64,000 bases of DNA. Origin: Diplonema papillatum. Its lineage: Eukaryota; Euglenozoa; Diplonemea; Diplonemida; Diplonemidae. A model generated the notes under the pieces. That model was not told the origin of the DNA, searched no databases, and was given only the letters and a program-made list of their open reading frames with translations. The DNA lies in contig JAPJBO010000049.1 of assembly GCA_030068145.1 (NCBI GenBank), positions 455,788-519,787 of the forward strand, given 5' to 3'. Shown here piece by piece: positions 10,816 to 22,079 of the stretch. The position numbers and the translations under genes are program-made. Each line of letters opens with the position of its first letter. Position 1 is the stretch's first letter.

Positions 10816-11835
10816 TGCCGCACTCTCGTCCCCTCTCCATCGTGCTCGCCTCCAGGAAGAAGTGTACGGGTTTTTGCCTGGACGCTTTTCGTGTTATTCT
10901 GCAGATGCTTTGAGCTATCTTTGTGGCTATGCTTTCAGTCGTCTTCCCCACGGTTGAGTGCACAAATGGTGCCGCGCCAATTGCCCACGCGTATCTCGGC
11001 TCGACAAGGCTGGCATTAACGCAAAGGGGGGCGGCCGCAACGTGTAAGAAGGCAAGGTAAACGGAACCGCACGGCCACACTCAGAGCAAGGCAAAGCCGC
11101 CCTGGGGCAAGACAAAGCGAGGACACGGGCGGCGTTCTGATCCCTGGGCTCACATTCCCTGTCGTCACTGAGAGAACAATCCAGCCCATTAATACCCTTA
11201 GACTGCGCCATTCGTCAAGGCAAGGATAGGGTCCGTGCAGATGATGTCCGAGTCGATTGGTGCGGGTCGGAAACATCGTCACGGAATGGTTGAGAAGGCA
11301 AGAGGCGCCCAACTAGTGCACCACCAGTTCGCTGTATTCCGAAGACTCAGCTTGCTGCAACTAACGTACTTACCCACAGTGCCACGTGGCAACACGATCG
11401 TTAACGTACTGTGGCAAGCACCTGAGCGCCACTGAGACCGCCCGTTTCAAGTTGAATTCGAACCTAAGCCCTGGCATCCCGCATGCGTCTTACTGTTCGT
11501 CAAGAGTGGACATGTTGCACGCGCTGAAGGAGTAAGGGCAACAGTGCATTCTCCATACAGCTTTTAACATGCTACGCTCTCATCACCACGGACTTGCGTT
11601 CGGGCGAGCCGCAAGGTACGACACACCCTGATGCCTTTGTTCAGGGACAGTGCCGTACAGCTGCTTGATCTGTTTGTCGTGGTCCTGCTGTACCGCCGAC
11701 CACGTGAAGCCTTGCTTCCGTGTGGCTAGCTCTCTGCGGTACATGGCGGTGCTGCTGAGAATGTTGAAGAGTCGGCGGCCACACATTTCTGCGACGTAGA
11801 CCGATGGCACCCACGATGACTTGGACGCGACTGGC
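10816..11835. other. No gene recognised between the 102-bp array and Gemin2
   Basis: The segment 10880-10916 (tcgtgttattctgcagatgc) recurs at about 31640-31670, so part of it is dispersed repeat. Around 11690-11730 there is faint similarity to the ~290-bp repeat family. The stretch directly below 11836 would be the Gemin2 3' UTR. I see no clear polyadenylation signal. Confidence 0.4.
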
Positions 11836-13231
11836 TTACTCGCTGACAACGTCGTACGGCCAAAGCGTCGCCGCATTGCCTTGCCTGAAGTACGAGTGCG
11901 TGACTGTGACGAGGGCTGCAATCAGTCCCACTAGTTTGTCCACATCCAGATTCTTGACGGGCACACCCGACCGCGCGCGCCCTTCTTCAGAGAGGAGTCC
12001 CCAGGCGTCGATCTGTGTGAGGGTGGGCACTCGGTTCTCGTGTTGAGGAATAAAGGGGAGGCGAGAAAGGTTGCGGTGGTCGCCGTTGGTCAGTGGTTAG
12101 TTTGTGCTATCTCCGCTCTTTTCCAAACTTAACTCCACAGTAATGTGCTCGTGATATCAGTGACGAAGACGTGTTCTTACTTCTCTCTTTCATCAAGGCA
12201 GTTCTGGTCAGACAATACGAAGAGCAGAAACCCCACAGCAATGCGCTAGTGATATCAGTTACAAAGACGTGTTCTTCCTTCTCTCTTTGTTCAAAGCAGT
12301 TCTGGTCGGACAATACGAAGAGCAGAAACCCCACAGCAATGCGCTAGTGATATCAGTTACAAAGACGTGTTCTTATTTCTCTCTTTGTTCAAGGCAGACA
12401 AAGACGTGTTCTCACTTCTCCCTTTGTTCAAGGCAGTTCTCGACAGACAGTTACGAAGAGCAGAAACTCCGCAGCTAAGCCCCATACCTGATTCCAGAGC
12501 AGGCACAAGGACCGCTGCAGCTCCGCCAGAGCCGTTTGGTCCGCCGGCCGAAGCGGCTGCTCGAGGCAGACGAGCACGGCGTAGAGCCACGAAAGCGAGC
12601 CGGACACGCCGTTGCCGACGGCCTGGTAGCACATTTTGACCAAATTCGCCTCCTTCGCCGAGTACGCCGCGACGTCGACGCCGGTCGGCGCCACCGGCGA
12701 GTTGCAGAGCCAGTTCTTGTGGCAGATGACGAGCCACGAGAGGGTCAGCTGGTCGATGCAGAGCATCACGTCGACGGTCGGCGGCGCCGGCGACTTGCCG
12801 AGGCAGAACGACTTCCAGTGCGAGCTGTCCCTGTCGGCGGGGACGGCGCGGGTTGGTTTGGGAGGGGCTGGCAAGTCTTTGCTGCGGATCGCCCTCATCT
12901 TCCCGCGCAGGTGGATGAACTCGCCCAGGGTGGCCCTGCGCCACGCTGCGTTGGGGACGAGGTGCTCTGCGAGGGTCCGGCCAGGCGGAGCGACGCGCTG
13001 GGCCTTCCGCTGGGACTCTCGGAGGATCGAGTCGCGGTTCTTCGCGACCATCACCGCCGGGCACTTCTTCGCCTCCGCCCGGACCCGGCGCAGGTACTCG
13101 TCGCCGTTCATCGGCGGGCGCGTCGTGTCGTCCTCGACGGAGTCGTCGAGCGGCAGGCACGCACGAGGCGCCTCATTCTCCGTCTCGTCGTCTTCACCGT
13201 CCCGGCCTCTCTTCTTCCGCCGGTTCGCCAT
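11836..13231 (-). CDS. GEMIN2: Gemin2 (SMN-interacting protein 1), two exons
   Basis: Core subunit of the SMN complex, which loads Sm proteins onto snRNAs. Exon 1 is 13231-12488 (248 codons, start MANRRKKRGR), ending CAG before donor GTATGG. Exon 2 is 12036-11836 after an acceptor ...CACGAG and ends DVVSE-stop. Both junctions are phase 0 and the product is about 314 residues; animal Gemin2 is about 280. Family landmarks in order: EYLRRVRAEAKKCP (45-58), HWKSFCLG (138-145), ID near 159, WLYAVLVCLEQPL (215-227), and in exon 2 an LVGLIAALVTVTHSYF helix matching the family's C-terminal helix. The N-terminal 40 residues are charged and probably disordered. Identification rests on these motifs. Exon 2 is inferred from phase, splice site and C-terminal similarity. 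Confidence 0.85.
12125..12470. repeat. ~98-bp tandem repeat filling the Gemin2 intron
   Basis: About three to four units with ctagtgatatcagttac, aaagacgtgttctt, ttctctctttgttcaa, gcagttctggtcggac and aatacgaagagcagaaac. The last unit reaches within about 25 nt of the 5' splice site of exon 1. No coding content. Confidence 0.85.
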
Positions 13232-15065
13232 CCCACGATGCCTTTGACACCTTCCCTCCACCCGCTGTGATGTGTATTTGCTACAAGGTGCAAGATGCTT
13301 ACAACTGCCATTTTGGGGTCGCGATCTTTCGGGCCAACGCCGGCACGCGACCACGACAGTTGTCCGGAACCCTGAGCACTGGCTGTCGTGTCGTCCAGCG
13401 GCAGGCACGCACGAGGCGTTTCCTTCTGCCTTTCTTCTTCCGTCGGTTCGCCATTCCACAAAGCCCTGCTGAAATGTTGCTACAAGGTGCAAGGTGTTCA
13501 AAACTGCCCTATTTTGGGTCAGAATATTTCGAGCAAATGCCGTTCCTACGGATCGATCTGATCTTCCCACGTAGGGTGGATGAACTCGCTTATTGGGTGG
13601 CTCTGCGCCATGCTGCGTTGGGGACGAGGTGCTCTGCGAGGGTCCGGCCAGGCGGAGCGACGCGCTGGGCCTTCCGCTGGGACTCTCGGAGGATCGAGTC
13701 GCGGTTCTTCGCGACCATCACCGCCGGGCACTTCTTCGCCTCCGCCCGGACCCGGCGCAGGTACTCGTCGCCGTTCATCGGCGGGCGCGTCGTGTCGTCC
13801 TCGACGGAGTCGTCGAGCGGCAGGCACGCACGAGGCGCCTCATTCTCCGTCTCGTCGTCTTCACCGTCCCGGCCTCTCTTCTTCCGCCGGTTCGCCATCC
13901 CACGATGCCTTTGACACCTTCCCTCCACCCGCTGTGATGTGTATTTGCTACAAGGTGTAAGATGCTTACAACTGCCATTTTGGGGTCGCGATCTTTCGGG
14001 CCAACGCCGGCACGCGACCACGACAGTTGTCGTCCAGCGGCAGGCACGCACGAGGCGTTTCCTTCTGCCTTTCTTCTTCCGTCGGTTCGCCATTCCACGA
14101 AGCCCTGCTGAAATGTGGTGTTGCTACAAGGTGCAAGGTGTTCAAAACTGCCCTATTTTGGGTCAGAATATTTCGAGCAAATGCCGTTCGATCTGATCTT
14201 CCCACGTAGGGTGGATGAACTCGCCTATTGGGTGGCTCTGCGCCATGCTGCGTTGCGGACGAGGTACTCTGCGAGGGTCCGGCCAGGCGGAGCGACGCGC
14301 TGGGCCTTCCGCTGGGACTCTCGGAGGATCGAGTCGCGGTTCTTCGCGACCATCACCGCCGGGCACTTCTTCGCCTCCGCCCGGACCCGGCGCAGGTACT
14401 CGTCGCCGTTCATCGGCGGGCGCGTCGTGTCGTCCTCGACGGAGTCGTCGAGCGGCAGGCACGCACGAGGCGCCTCATTCTCCGTCTCGTCGTCTTCACC
14501 GTCCCGGCCTCTCTTCTTCCGCCGGTTCGCCATCCCACGATGCCTTCGACACCTTCCCTCCACCCGCTGTGATGTGTATTTGCTACAAGGTGTAAGATGC
14601 TTACAACTGCCATTTTGGGGTCGCGATCTTTCGGGCCAACGCCGGCACGCGACCACGACAGTTGTCCGGAACCCTGAGCACTGGCTGTCGTGTCGTCCAG
14701 CGGCAGGCACGCACGAGGCGCCTCATTCTCCGTCTCGTCGTCTTCACCGTCCCGGCCCCTCTTCTTCCGCCGGTTCGCCATCCCACGATGCCTTTGACAC
14801 CTTCCCTCCACCCGCTGTGATGTGTATTTGCTACAAGGTGTAAGATGCTTACAACTGCCATTTTGGGGTCGCGATCTTTCGGGCCAACGCCGGCACGCGA
14901 CCACGACAGTTGTCCGGAACCCTGAGCACTGGCTGTCGTGTCGTCCAGCGGCAGGCACGCACGAGGCGCCTCATTCTCCGTCTCGTCGTCTTCACCGTCC
15001 CGGCCTCTCTTCTTCCGCCGGTTCGCCATCCCACGATGCCTTCGACACCTTCCCTCCACCCGCTG
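13232..15065 (-). pseudogene. Four truncated direct copies of the Gemin2 5' end
   Basis: Copies of the leader plus start of the coding region lie head-to-tail upstream of the gene, with ATGs at 13898, 14533, 14781 and 15029. The first two reach about codon 100 (to near NAAWRRA) and then break into diverged sequence. The last two stop near codon 30, after CLPLDD. Related half-units at 13400-13450 and 14030-14090 carry shorter scraps. Units include the same upstream flank (gctacaaggtg, ccattttggggtcgcg). None can encode Gemin2, but each carries a copy of the putative promoter and start codon. Confidence 0.85.
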
Positions 15066-15516
15066 AGACGTGGATTTGCTCAGAACCCTTGCACATAGGA
15101 CCGAAGAATGGGTTGACTGGTTAAGGTAAGACGAAATCTACTGCGCAGGCGCTTCGCGGGTAGATGGAGAAAGGGTGAGGAGTGTTGCTTGTGGTTGGTG
15201 ATAGTGTCACTCCGTGGCTAAACCCCAGTGCCCACTGAACGAGTATAGGGTGGCGTGCTTAGGATTGGGTGGAGTGATGGTTGCTTTACTTCGGCGTGAA
15301 AAGCTAGGGGGTTTCAAACTCATAGACTCTTGACTACGTTCAGGGTCAGAAAAATTGCCTCTGTTTCTGGTTGAGTCGGCCGTCCACTGCTTACAGGCTT
15401 CCTCCGCTAGGATTGGTCAAGATTGCGCACTCGAGGACGTATACTATATGACTCTTCTGAGAGCTCTCGCTTCTTCCAAAGGTAAATGCATATTTTCGTC
15501 GCACTTCGTCCTCCGT
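15066..15516. other. No gene recognised
   Basis: AT-richer DNA between the Gemin2 copies and a dispersed repeat. It holds only short open frames without splice context. Confidence 0.4.
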
Positions 15517-15790
15517 ACTAGGTACCAGGGAAAGCCTGCTACACGGGAGCCAAGCTCCACGTGTTCGGTGGTACTGCAGAGCCAGTGGCCTACGGGTCAA
15601 GTGGCTACCGACTACCCAAACTATAGCATCAAGGCGTGGCGCACCTTGGGGCTTGGCGCTCGCGCTGAACGCAAGCTCGTCGAGACGGTCAGCCGCAGGG
15701 CAGAGCGGACGGGGTTGTGGCACTGTGCTGCCTCCAACTCAAGCTTTGCAAGCTGTGGTTGTTCCTGGACCAGGAGTGGCCTTTTTCTTC
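15517..15790 (+). repeat. ~290-bp dispersed repeat, copy 1
   Basis: Begins ggtaccagggaaagcctgct and runs through ccaagctccacgtgttcgg, ggtcaagtggctaccga, cttggggcttggcgctcgc, cgtcgagacggtcagccgc and cctggaccaggag. Other copies are at 17512-17775 (same strand) and 35110-35410 (opposite strand). A pol III B-box is not convincing, so I leave the class open (SINE-like in size). Confidence 0.75.
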
Positions 15791-15937
15791 CTTTCCTTCG
15801 TCGCACTTCGGCCTCCGTTGGCGCGCCGCGTAGGGTCTACTCGCCGAATAAACGCGGAAAGAAAGAACGCAGCTTTGGTTTTAGCGTTTATTCGCTTTTC
15901 TTTGTACGTTAACTTGTTGAAATGGTTTTGAGTCGCA

Positions 15938-16205
15938 GCTCTTGACAGAACGGATGAAAACGAAGAAAATTGGAGGACAAAACGCCCTCCCGTTTTCTGT
16001 CCCGGCGCTTGCTGACCGCCTGCCGCCCCTATTGCGGCACCTGTGCTCGCTCGAGCAGAATCCGGGAAGGAGCTGGCGCGGAATGACACCGCGTGGGGCC
16101 CGGAGATACGGATCCACTCGCAGCTCTTGACAGATGAAAAGAAGCAAACTGGAGGCCAACGCCCTTCCGTTTCCCGTCCCGCCTATTGCGGCATTTGTGA
16201 CGACG
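15938..16205. repeat. Diverged duplicated segment
   Basis: Two units (about 15938-16060 and 16119-16205) share gacag...gatgaaaa, actggagg, acgcccttccg, cccg and cctattgcggca. The phrase atacggatccactcgc also recurs at 16105 and 16410. No gene seen. Confidence 0.5.
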
Positions 16206-16415
16206 GAATGCGTTGGACCCTACCAGCAGCTATCCACTTTCCTGCCGATGTGAGCGTCAGCTTGGAAGCTGTCTGCGTGCCATCCCACGGGCAACCGCGT
16301 TAAACACCCGTGTGTCGAGGTCCGGAACACAATGCCATCAGACCATTCCCGCGTCCCTTCCGCAGCAGCGTCAGACCATTCCCGTCGACAAACGTGGCTT
16401 TTCCCGAAGATACGG

Positions 16416-16745
16416 ATCCACTCGCTTGCCTTCTCAGGCAGCAGAAGCTTTCGGCTGCGCGCTGCGCTGCAAGAGCCGCTTGCGTTCGATCCTCATGAGC
16501 TTTTTGTTGATGGCGGACCGATTGCGCTCCGCGACCCGCTTGAACAGTCGATCGGCGCGGTCCTTGGTCACCAGCCTTCACGTACAGGCTCATCAGCAGC
16601 ATCGCCGCCGCGTCGATTTCCCTGGACGGCCCGTCGGGGTCCACTGCGCCTCGCCCCGGATCTCGTCCGCCCACTTCATGATTTCGCGGTTGGCGTGCGC
16701 CCGGTCGTCGGAAGTCTCGTACGCGTCGTAAAACGGGAGGTGGCC
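16416..16745 (-). pseudogene. Truncated direct copy of the last PPR-gene exon
   Basis: Repeats the exon DNA at about 16793-17105 (segments encoding FYDAYETSDDRAHANREI, WADEIRGEAQW, LFKRVAERNRSAINKK and the C-terminus) in the same orientation, just downstream of the gene. It has small indels, so the frame breaks. The linker phrase accagcagctatccactttc occurs at both copy boundaries (16221 and 16748), marking the duplication junction. Confidence 0.85.
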
Positions 16746-16796
16746 TTACCAGCAGCTATCCACTTTCCTGCCGACGTGATCCACTCGCTTGCCTTC

Positions 16797-18500
16797 TCAG
16801 GCCGCAGAAGCTTTCGGCTGCGCGCTGCGCTGCAAGAGCCGCTGGCGTTCGATCATCATGAGCTTTTTGTTGATGGCGGACCGATTGCGCTCCGCGACCC
16901 GCTTGAACAGTCGATCGGCGCGGTCCTTGTCGCCAGCCTTCACGTACAGGCTCATCAGCAGCGTCGCCGCCGCGTCGATTTCCCTCGGCGGCCCGTCGGG
17001 GTCCCACTGCGCCTCGCCCCGGATCTCGTCCGCCCACTTCATGATTTCGCGGTTGGCGTGCGCCCGGTCGTCGGAAGTCTCGTACGCGTCGTAAAACGGG
17101 AGGAGGCCCTTCAACACCGTGTTCCACGGGAACGACACCCGAACCGCGCCCTCGGCGGCAGTGTCCCTGAGCTTCTCGAAACGGGTTTTCACTGAGGCCA
17201 CGCCTGCGCGGAACGACTCCAGCCTCTCGGTATGGCTTTTGACTTCCTTGCTGTAAAGTGCGTTCTTCGAGTACCCGAGGATGAATTCGAAAAGCGTCCT
17301 CATCCGGTCGTCCAACCGGTGGATTGGCGGCAGCATGGTATACACCTGAGGAAGTAGTGTATTATGGTCGAAAGCTCGCTCGAGAATCCGGGGTTTAATA
17401 GTCACCAGGTGTCCTTCGTCGAATGGGTTCTTTAGCGTTTATTATTACTTTTCTTTGAAAGCAAATGTGCACGAGTGTTGCATTATTATTTTTCTCTGAA
17501 AGCACACTCAAATCGGTACCAGGGAAAGCCTGCTACACGGGAGCCAAGCTCCACGTGTTCGGCGGTACTGCAGAGCCACGGGCCTACGGGTCAAGTGGCT
17601 ACCGATTTCCCAAACCAAACTAAAGCATCAAGGCGTGGCGCACCTTGGGGCTTGGCGCTCGCGCTGAACACAAGCTCGTCGAGACGGTCAGCCGCAGGGG
17701 AGAGCGGACGGGGTTGTGGCACTGCTGCCTCCGACTGTTTGACCGTCACGTTCCTGGACCAGGAGCGGCCTTTTTATTTCTTCTTCTTCTTTGAAAGCAA
17801 ATGCGCTTTATGAGTTGTAAAGGACCTTGCGGTCGTGGGGGAAGGGCTGCCTCGTGCTTGATTGAAGGAAGCTAGAGGGGGAGAAAACGATACAACTATA
17901 AAGTGGGTCGTTTTTTGTTGAACGCTTGCGCCCGCCACTAAACCCAGATTTACCTGTGTTTTGGGTCTACACCACACTTGGCGCGTATACCCCCTTTCAG
18001 AGTTCGCGACTGACACCTCCTCCTCAAGGATTCCAACAAAACAGGTGCTTATACAAAAATTCTCGAGACTGCCTTGTGCTCATGGCTAGAGGAGGAGAAA
18101 ACAATACAACTACAAAGTGGGTCTTTTTTGTTGAACGCTTACGCCCGCCACTGAACCCAGATTTACCTGTGCTTCGTGTGGGCTATAGCACATTTACCTC
18201 CTTTGATCTATCGCAACTGGCAGTCTCCTCAAGCATTTCCTACAAAGCAGGTGCTTATACAAAAAACCCTGGACAAACTCGTACCTCTTCGGCTTTCTCG
18301 ACGTTGCCAAGCTTGCAGAATGCGATGATGATGCGTCGGTAGTCCAGTTCGTCCCTTCGGGAACCTTTGTCGAGCAGTTGGAGCGCTTCTTCCGGTCTCG
18401 GTTTCAATTCCCTGACCGTGAGCTGCCAGATGCGAGCGCTTGTACTTTCGGGGAACGGCATGGCGACGCTTGAAACTATCTTCTCGTATGTTGCTGCCGC
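16797..18500 (-). CDS. PPR (pentatricopeptide repeat) protein, last two exons
   Basis: PPR proteins bind organellar RNA through stacked helix pairs. Upstream exon 18500-18285 (72 codons, in frame throughout) follows an acceptor ATCACACAG and ends GAAGAG before donor GTACGAG. It contains a typical PPR helix pair: DYRRIIIAFCKLGNVEKAEE. Last exon 17429-16797 (210 codons) follows an acceptor ...GCTAAAG and is phase 0 with it; it is helical throughout, with a second PPR-like unit (LLMSLYVKAGDKDRADRLF) before the C-terminus. The 5' part of the gene is not identified. A Met at 18461 could be internal or a start. The intron (17430-18284) holds two dispersed repeats. The motif is clear; the specific RNA target cannot be told. 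Confidence 0.65.
17512..17775 (+). repeat. ~290-bp dispersed repeat, copy 2, in the PPR intron
   Basis: Near-identical to 15517-15790 from gtaccagggaaagcctgct to cctggaccaggagcggcc. It lies antisense to the host gene. Confidence 0.8.
17823..18262 (+). repeat. ~190-bp dispersed repeat, two tandem copies, in the PPR intron
   Basis: Both units contain gctagagg, aatacaactayaaagtgg, cgcccgccactraacccag, atttacctgtg and aggtgcttatacaaaaa. A third unit is at 34838-35105. The end of the last unit reaches about 20 nt from the 5' splice site of the PPR exon. Confidence 0.8.
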
Positions 18501-18703
18501 CTGTGTGATTTAGGGCACTTCTTCGTGTAGTAGGGTCTCGGGTGGGTGCACGGAAAAAAGACAGGCGCTTCATGTTCGCTTGAGTTTCCGGGGATGCAGG
18601 GTCTTGTTAAATGGGTTCTCATAATACAAGTAAGGGCTGTGGGCGCCGGGTTGTTTCTTTGTGGTGGACACGTTCATGTTGTTTGTGAGTCGTCTCTCGA
18701 GCT

Positions 18704-19519
18704 AGAGTCAAGTAGAGTCAAGTAGAGTCAAGTAAAGTCAAGTAAAGTCAAGTAGAGTCAAGTAGAGTCAAGTAGAGTCAAGAAGAGTCAAGTAGAGTCA
18801 AGTAGAGTCAAGTAGAGTCAAGTAGAGTCAAGTAGAGTCAAGTAGAGTCAAGTAGAGTCAAGTAGAGTCAAGTAGAGTCAAGTAGAGTCAAGTAGAGTCA
18901 AGTAGAGTCAAGTAGAGTCAAGTAGAGTCAAGTAGAGTCAAGTAGAGTCAAGTAGAGTCAAGTAGAGTCAAGTAGAGTCAAGTAGAGTCAAGTAGAGTCA
19001 AGTAGAGTCAAGTAGAGTCAAGTAGAGTCAAGTAGAGTCAAGTAGAGTCAAGTAGAGTCAAGTAGAGTCAAGTAGAGTCAAGTAGAGTCAAGTAGAGTCA
19101 GGTAGATACAAGCCGAACAAAAGCGACCGACCCGACAGCACCTGCGAAGGGTGTACCGCCCAACCAACACATCCGGCCACGATTCTGCGTCAACCGACCC
19201 ACCCCATCCCGCCCTGCATCGAAGGCTAGTCATCCGCCATCTACATCATCATCACCGACGGCCTTATCAGCAGAATCATTGGTAACAAATAAGCAACAAA
19301 AATAGCGAATGGAAAAGGAAAAGAACGGATTGAAAGCAGAACCACCACCCACAGGAAGGATAACAAGAAACGTCGAAAGACGCTGTGCATCAACCCCGGT
19401 TGATTGTCGGCAACACAACTGTATCTTTTTGGGAGGGAAGGAACCCGAGACAGCATTTTGTCGCACGACTTGAAGACTTCCCGATACATACGGCAGGTCC
19501 TCTTGACTCTACTTGACTC
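18704..19519. repeat. 10-bp array (AGAGTCAAGT)n with an inverted outer copy
   Basis: About 40 nearly perfect decamers run from 18704 to 19105. About 400 bp of unrelated sequence follows, and then the reverse complement of the same motif (cttgactctacttgact, about 19503-19518). This could be a transposon with tandemly expanded subterminal repeats, or two independent arrays. The same decamer appears alone at 27944-27960. The middle segment 19106-19500 holds no gene I recognise. Confidence 0.7.
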
Positions 19520-19574
19520 CTTTGTATTTCTCGATCCCGGGTAGCTTATCACTGCTTTGGCGACAATAGGGGGT

Positions 19575-19770
19575 ATTGCAAGAACGTGCTTGGAATGGGT
19601 ATGTGCTCAACACCGCACTGGTCCCGTCTGCGCCGTGTTTCGGTCCTTCAAGCCACGGACACACAAGACGGACCATCATCAGCGTGGAACCTGAGTGTCT
19701 GCAGACAGGACTGCGGTGTGAGTCTGGTTTGTCAGGCGGCTGTTCGTAGCTCGTCACAGCCAGGACCACC
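19575..19770 (+). repeat. ~190-bp dispersed repeat, copy 1
   Basis: Shares gcaagaacgtgcttgg, tatgtgctcaacaccgcac, gtcccgtctgcgccgtgttt, tgagtgtctgcagacagga and gcagttcgtagctcgtcaca-type wording with 33045-33240. Fragments are at 39284-39345 and 47525-47600. The phrase ttggcgacaa recurs at about 19558 and 19866, bracketing this segment. Confidence 0.75.
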
Positions 19771-20334
19771 CGTGCTACTAGAGCACAGGCGAATCCGTCA
19801 CGGGGAGAAGGCCCCTACAACCGTGTCTGAGCAATCAGTTAAAAAACTCAGGGCACTCGCCCTGATTGGCGACAACAGGGGGTAGGGGCGTTTCTGTAGA
19901 CTCCTTCCAGTACTTGACATAGTACCTGTTCGCATCTGTACACGGTGCAATGCTGATTGTGCCGTTCTTCTTGCGGAAGGCGCCGATTGTACGCATATTG
20001 GCGATGGTTTAGACCCGCTGGGCTTCATCTTCTGGTCGGAAGGAAGACAATCAGGGCAGTCGTCTTCCACGGGTGTTGAATATATCTCTACTGTCATGAT
20101 GTCGCCAGTCCGATCACCTATGACTACATATTCCGCTGTTTTTCAAATGGCTGGTGCACCGTGCAGGGTTTACTTCGGCTCAAGCACTTCGACCTGCTGC
20201 TTATGAGAGCGAGAAGTATGTGAGCCGTTGTGTGAGGGAGAGAAGTATGTGAGCGGTTGTGCGGGTATATCCTGTAATAGCCGGTGAACGACAATCGTCT
20301 CACACACATGTCTTATCTCACAATGAAAAGAAAA
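19771..20334. other. No gene recognised
   Basis: Only short open frames on both strands. A small direct duplication of gagagaagtatgtgagc-like wording lies at about 20207-20255. Confidence 0.35.
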
Positions 20335-20407
20335 GGGATAATTAGCTTATAGCCACCAAGAAACTTTTATTTAGCTTATAGCCACAAAAAACTTTTTATT
20401 TAGCTTA
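20335..20407. repeat. A/T-rich ~31-bp array (left part), split by the element at 20408
   Basis: Units read agcttatagccacaaaaaa then ctttttattt. The array resumes at 22080-22155 on the other side of the inserted element. The reverse-complement version is at 27718-27920 (ggctataagctaaataaaa). Confidence 0.75.
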
Positions 20408-22079
20408 GGGTAGGCGGTTGTTTTTTTTTTTTTTTGGCCCATGTCCGCGCGCGCGTAAATTTTTGGGAACCCCCGGAAAAAAAAAAGACTTTTGCCAAAA
20501 AAAAACTTTTGGGATCTGTGCATTGGAACCGGTCGTGAGAGCGACTGCAGGCGTAGTCACGAGCGTGTCCGGCTCGCGAAAAGTCGAAAACCTGTTGATC
20601 ACACCGATACTTCACGGCGATGCAAATCGCGTAGACTTTGTTTACCTCAGTGTGTATTGACTTTGGAGCTGACTATGCCCGGTGCTGGGTTGGTGCGCTG
20701 GGCAAGCAATATCGTGCTACTTTGACGTTGGTGTCAATCTAAACAGCAAGATTTGCGTAGCTCCTGCTGGACGCAGTCGAAGCACGCGGGATACAAGCAC
20801 AGCCTCAGCCTCGAAAGTGTGCGCGGTTTTACCGGCAAGGCATGTCGGGAGGTTTTGCCACTGTGGTGCGATTATCACACAGAACCAGTCCGGGGCAGTG
20901 CACGCGTCTATGCCTTCCGACGCCTCAAGCAGCTACTAGTATCTGAGACTCGACTGAGGAGGCATGAAAAGGACGCGGGGCAAGCGATGCGTTCACGGTG
21001 CTTGCGACTTAGTGCACTTGACCGGCGGCAATGCCTTGTGCCGCGGTATATTTGCGAAGAAAACGGCACTCGTCGCCTGACAGTCTAGACCGCACATCCC
21101 TGAGCATAACTGCCTTCGTTGCACACGGCGTCTAACCAATTGCCGTGTGCTAGAAGCACCTGCCCTCCGTGCGGATGTCGAGACATCAATGGTCTCTTTC
21201 GATGTGGGTGAGGTACATCTTGTGAGTCCGGCGCCGTTTGCTACGCATCAGAAGGTGGCCACTGGCTAAAGCTTGCTGACAGGAGGGTCGGCAGAGTACC
21301 GACAAACTCCGTTTACACCAAGCAGGGCATCTTTGTGTACTCGGGTAATATTGACAAAGCCACTACACCCGAAGTGACGGTGTCGACGTCCGCCTTTGGG
21401 GGTTTCAACAGCAGACCGCCGCAGAAGCCGCGAGAGCAACCATCCTTGCACAAGGTGGAGGAAAGCAGAAGTTGAAGTTCACCATACTATCTGCGGGTAG
21501 CTGGCGCTTATTCTCGCCGATGGAAATGCCACCGACCAGCCGTCAGTAGGCTCTCGCACGGTGGTTCGGTAGGACCGTGACATCGCAATGGGGCATGTCA
21601 GAAGAGAGATAAGAGATTGACGGACACCCGCGCAATCGACAGTCCTCTGGGTCACTGCTTTATTGTTCGCAGCGTACCCAGCGAACCGCGATCTCGAGTT
21701 CAAACCCGAGTGTTTTTTCTCCTGTGGCATCGTCTATCATCTGCAGCCTCCGACTATGGAAGGTTTTGTCGAAACGCACCCCGCGCGGCGTTCAGGACTG
21801 TTGAACTCTAGACTGCCACCGCAACCCCTCGGACACATCAAGTTCATCTTCACACTCACCTTTGAGCTCATCGTCCAGAAATTCTACCAACAACGGGCAC
21901 AAAAGTGCCAACAGCGGACTGGCCAGTAGTATAGCCGGCACATATGGTGTGACATCCAGTAGCAGAAAGTCTTGTGGCAAAAGTTTTTTTTTTCTGAAAA
22001 GTTTTTTTTTTTGCGCGCGCGCGCGTAAATTTCTGTGGGCCGACGGACATGGGCCAAAAAAAAAAAAAACCGCCTACCC
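20408..22079. mobile_element. DNA transposon with ~38-bp TIRs and TTA target duplication (PIF/Harbinger-like)
   Basis: Left end GGGTAGGCGG, a T tract, GGCCCATGTCCG; the right end is the inverted equivalent. TTA occurs directly outside both ends (20405-20407 and 22080-22082), and the flanks join into the A/T-rich array on each side. A 3-bp TWA-type duplication with G-rich TIRs is characteristic of PIF/Harbinger (Tourist-like) elements. Just inside both TIRs are (CG)n tracts next to taaattt and further poly-A/T runs. The interior has only short frames (for example 20753-21088) with no recognisable transposase, so it looks non-autonomous or decayed. Superfamily is inferred from ends only. Confidence 0.75.

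Noticed and set aside
10046..10957. 303-codon plus-strand frame of near-identical 34-residue repeats
   Set aside because: The 102-bp period is a multiple of three, so frames stay open on both strands (219 codons on minus). There is no unique domain or codon signal.
12428..13570. Extension of the Gemin2 frame upstream of ATG 13231
   Set aside because: Upstream codons lie in the leader and in truncated copies; every copy has the same ATG at the start of the similarity, supporting 13231 as the start.
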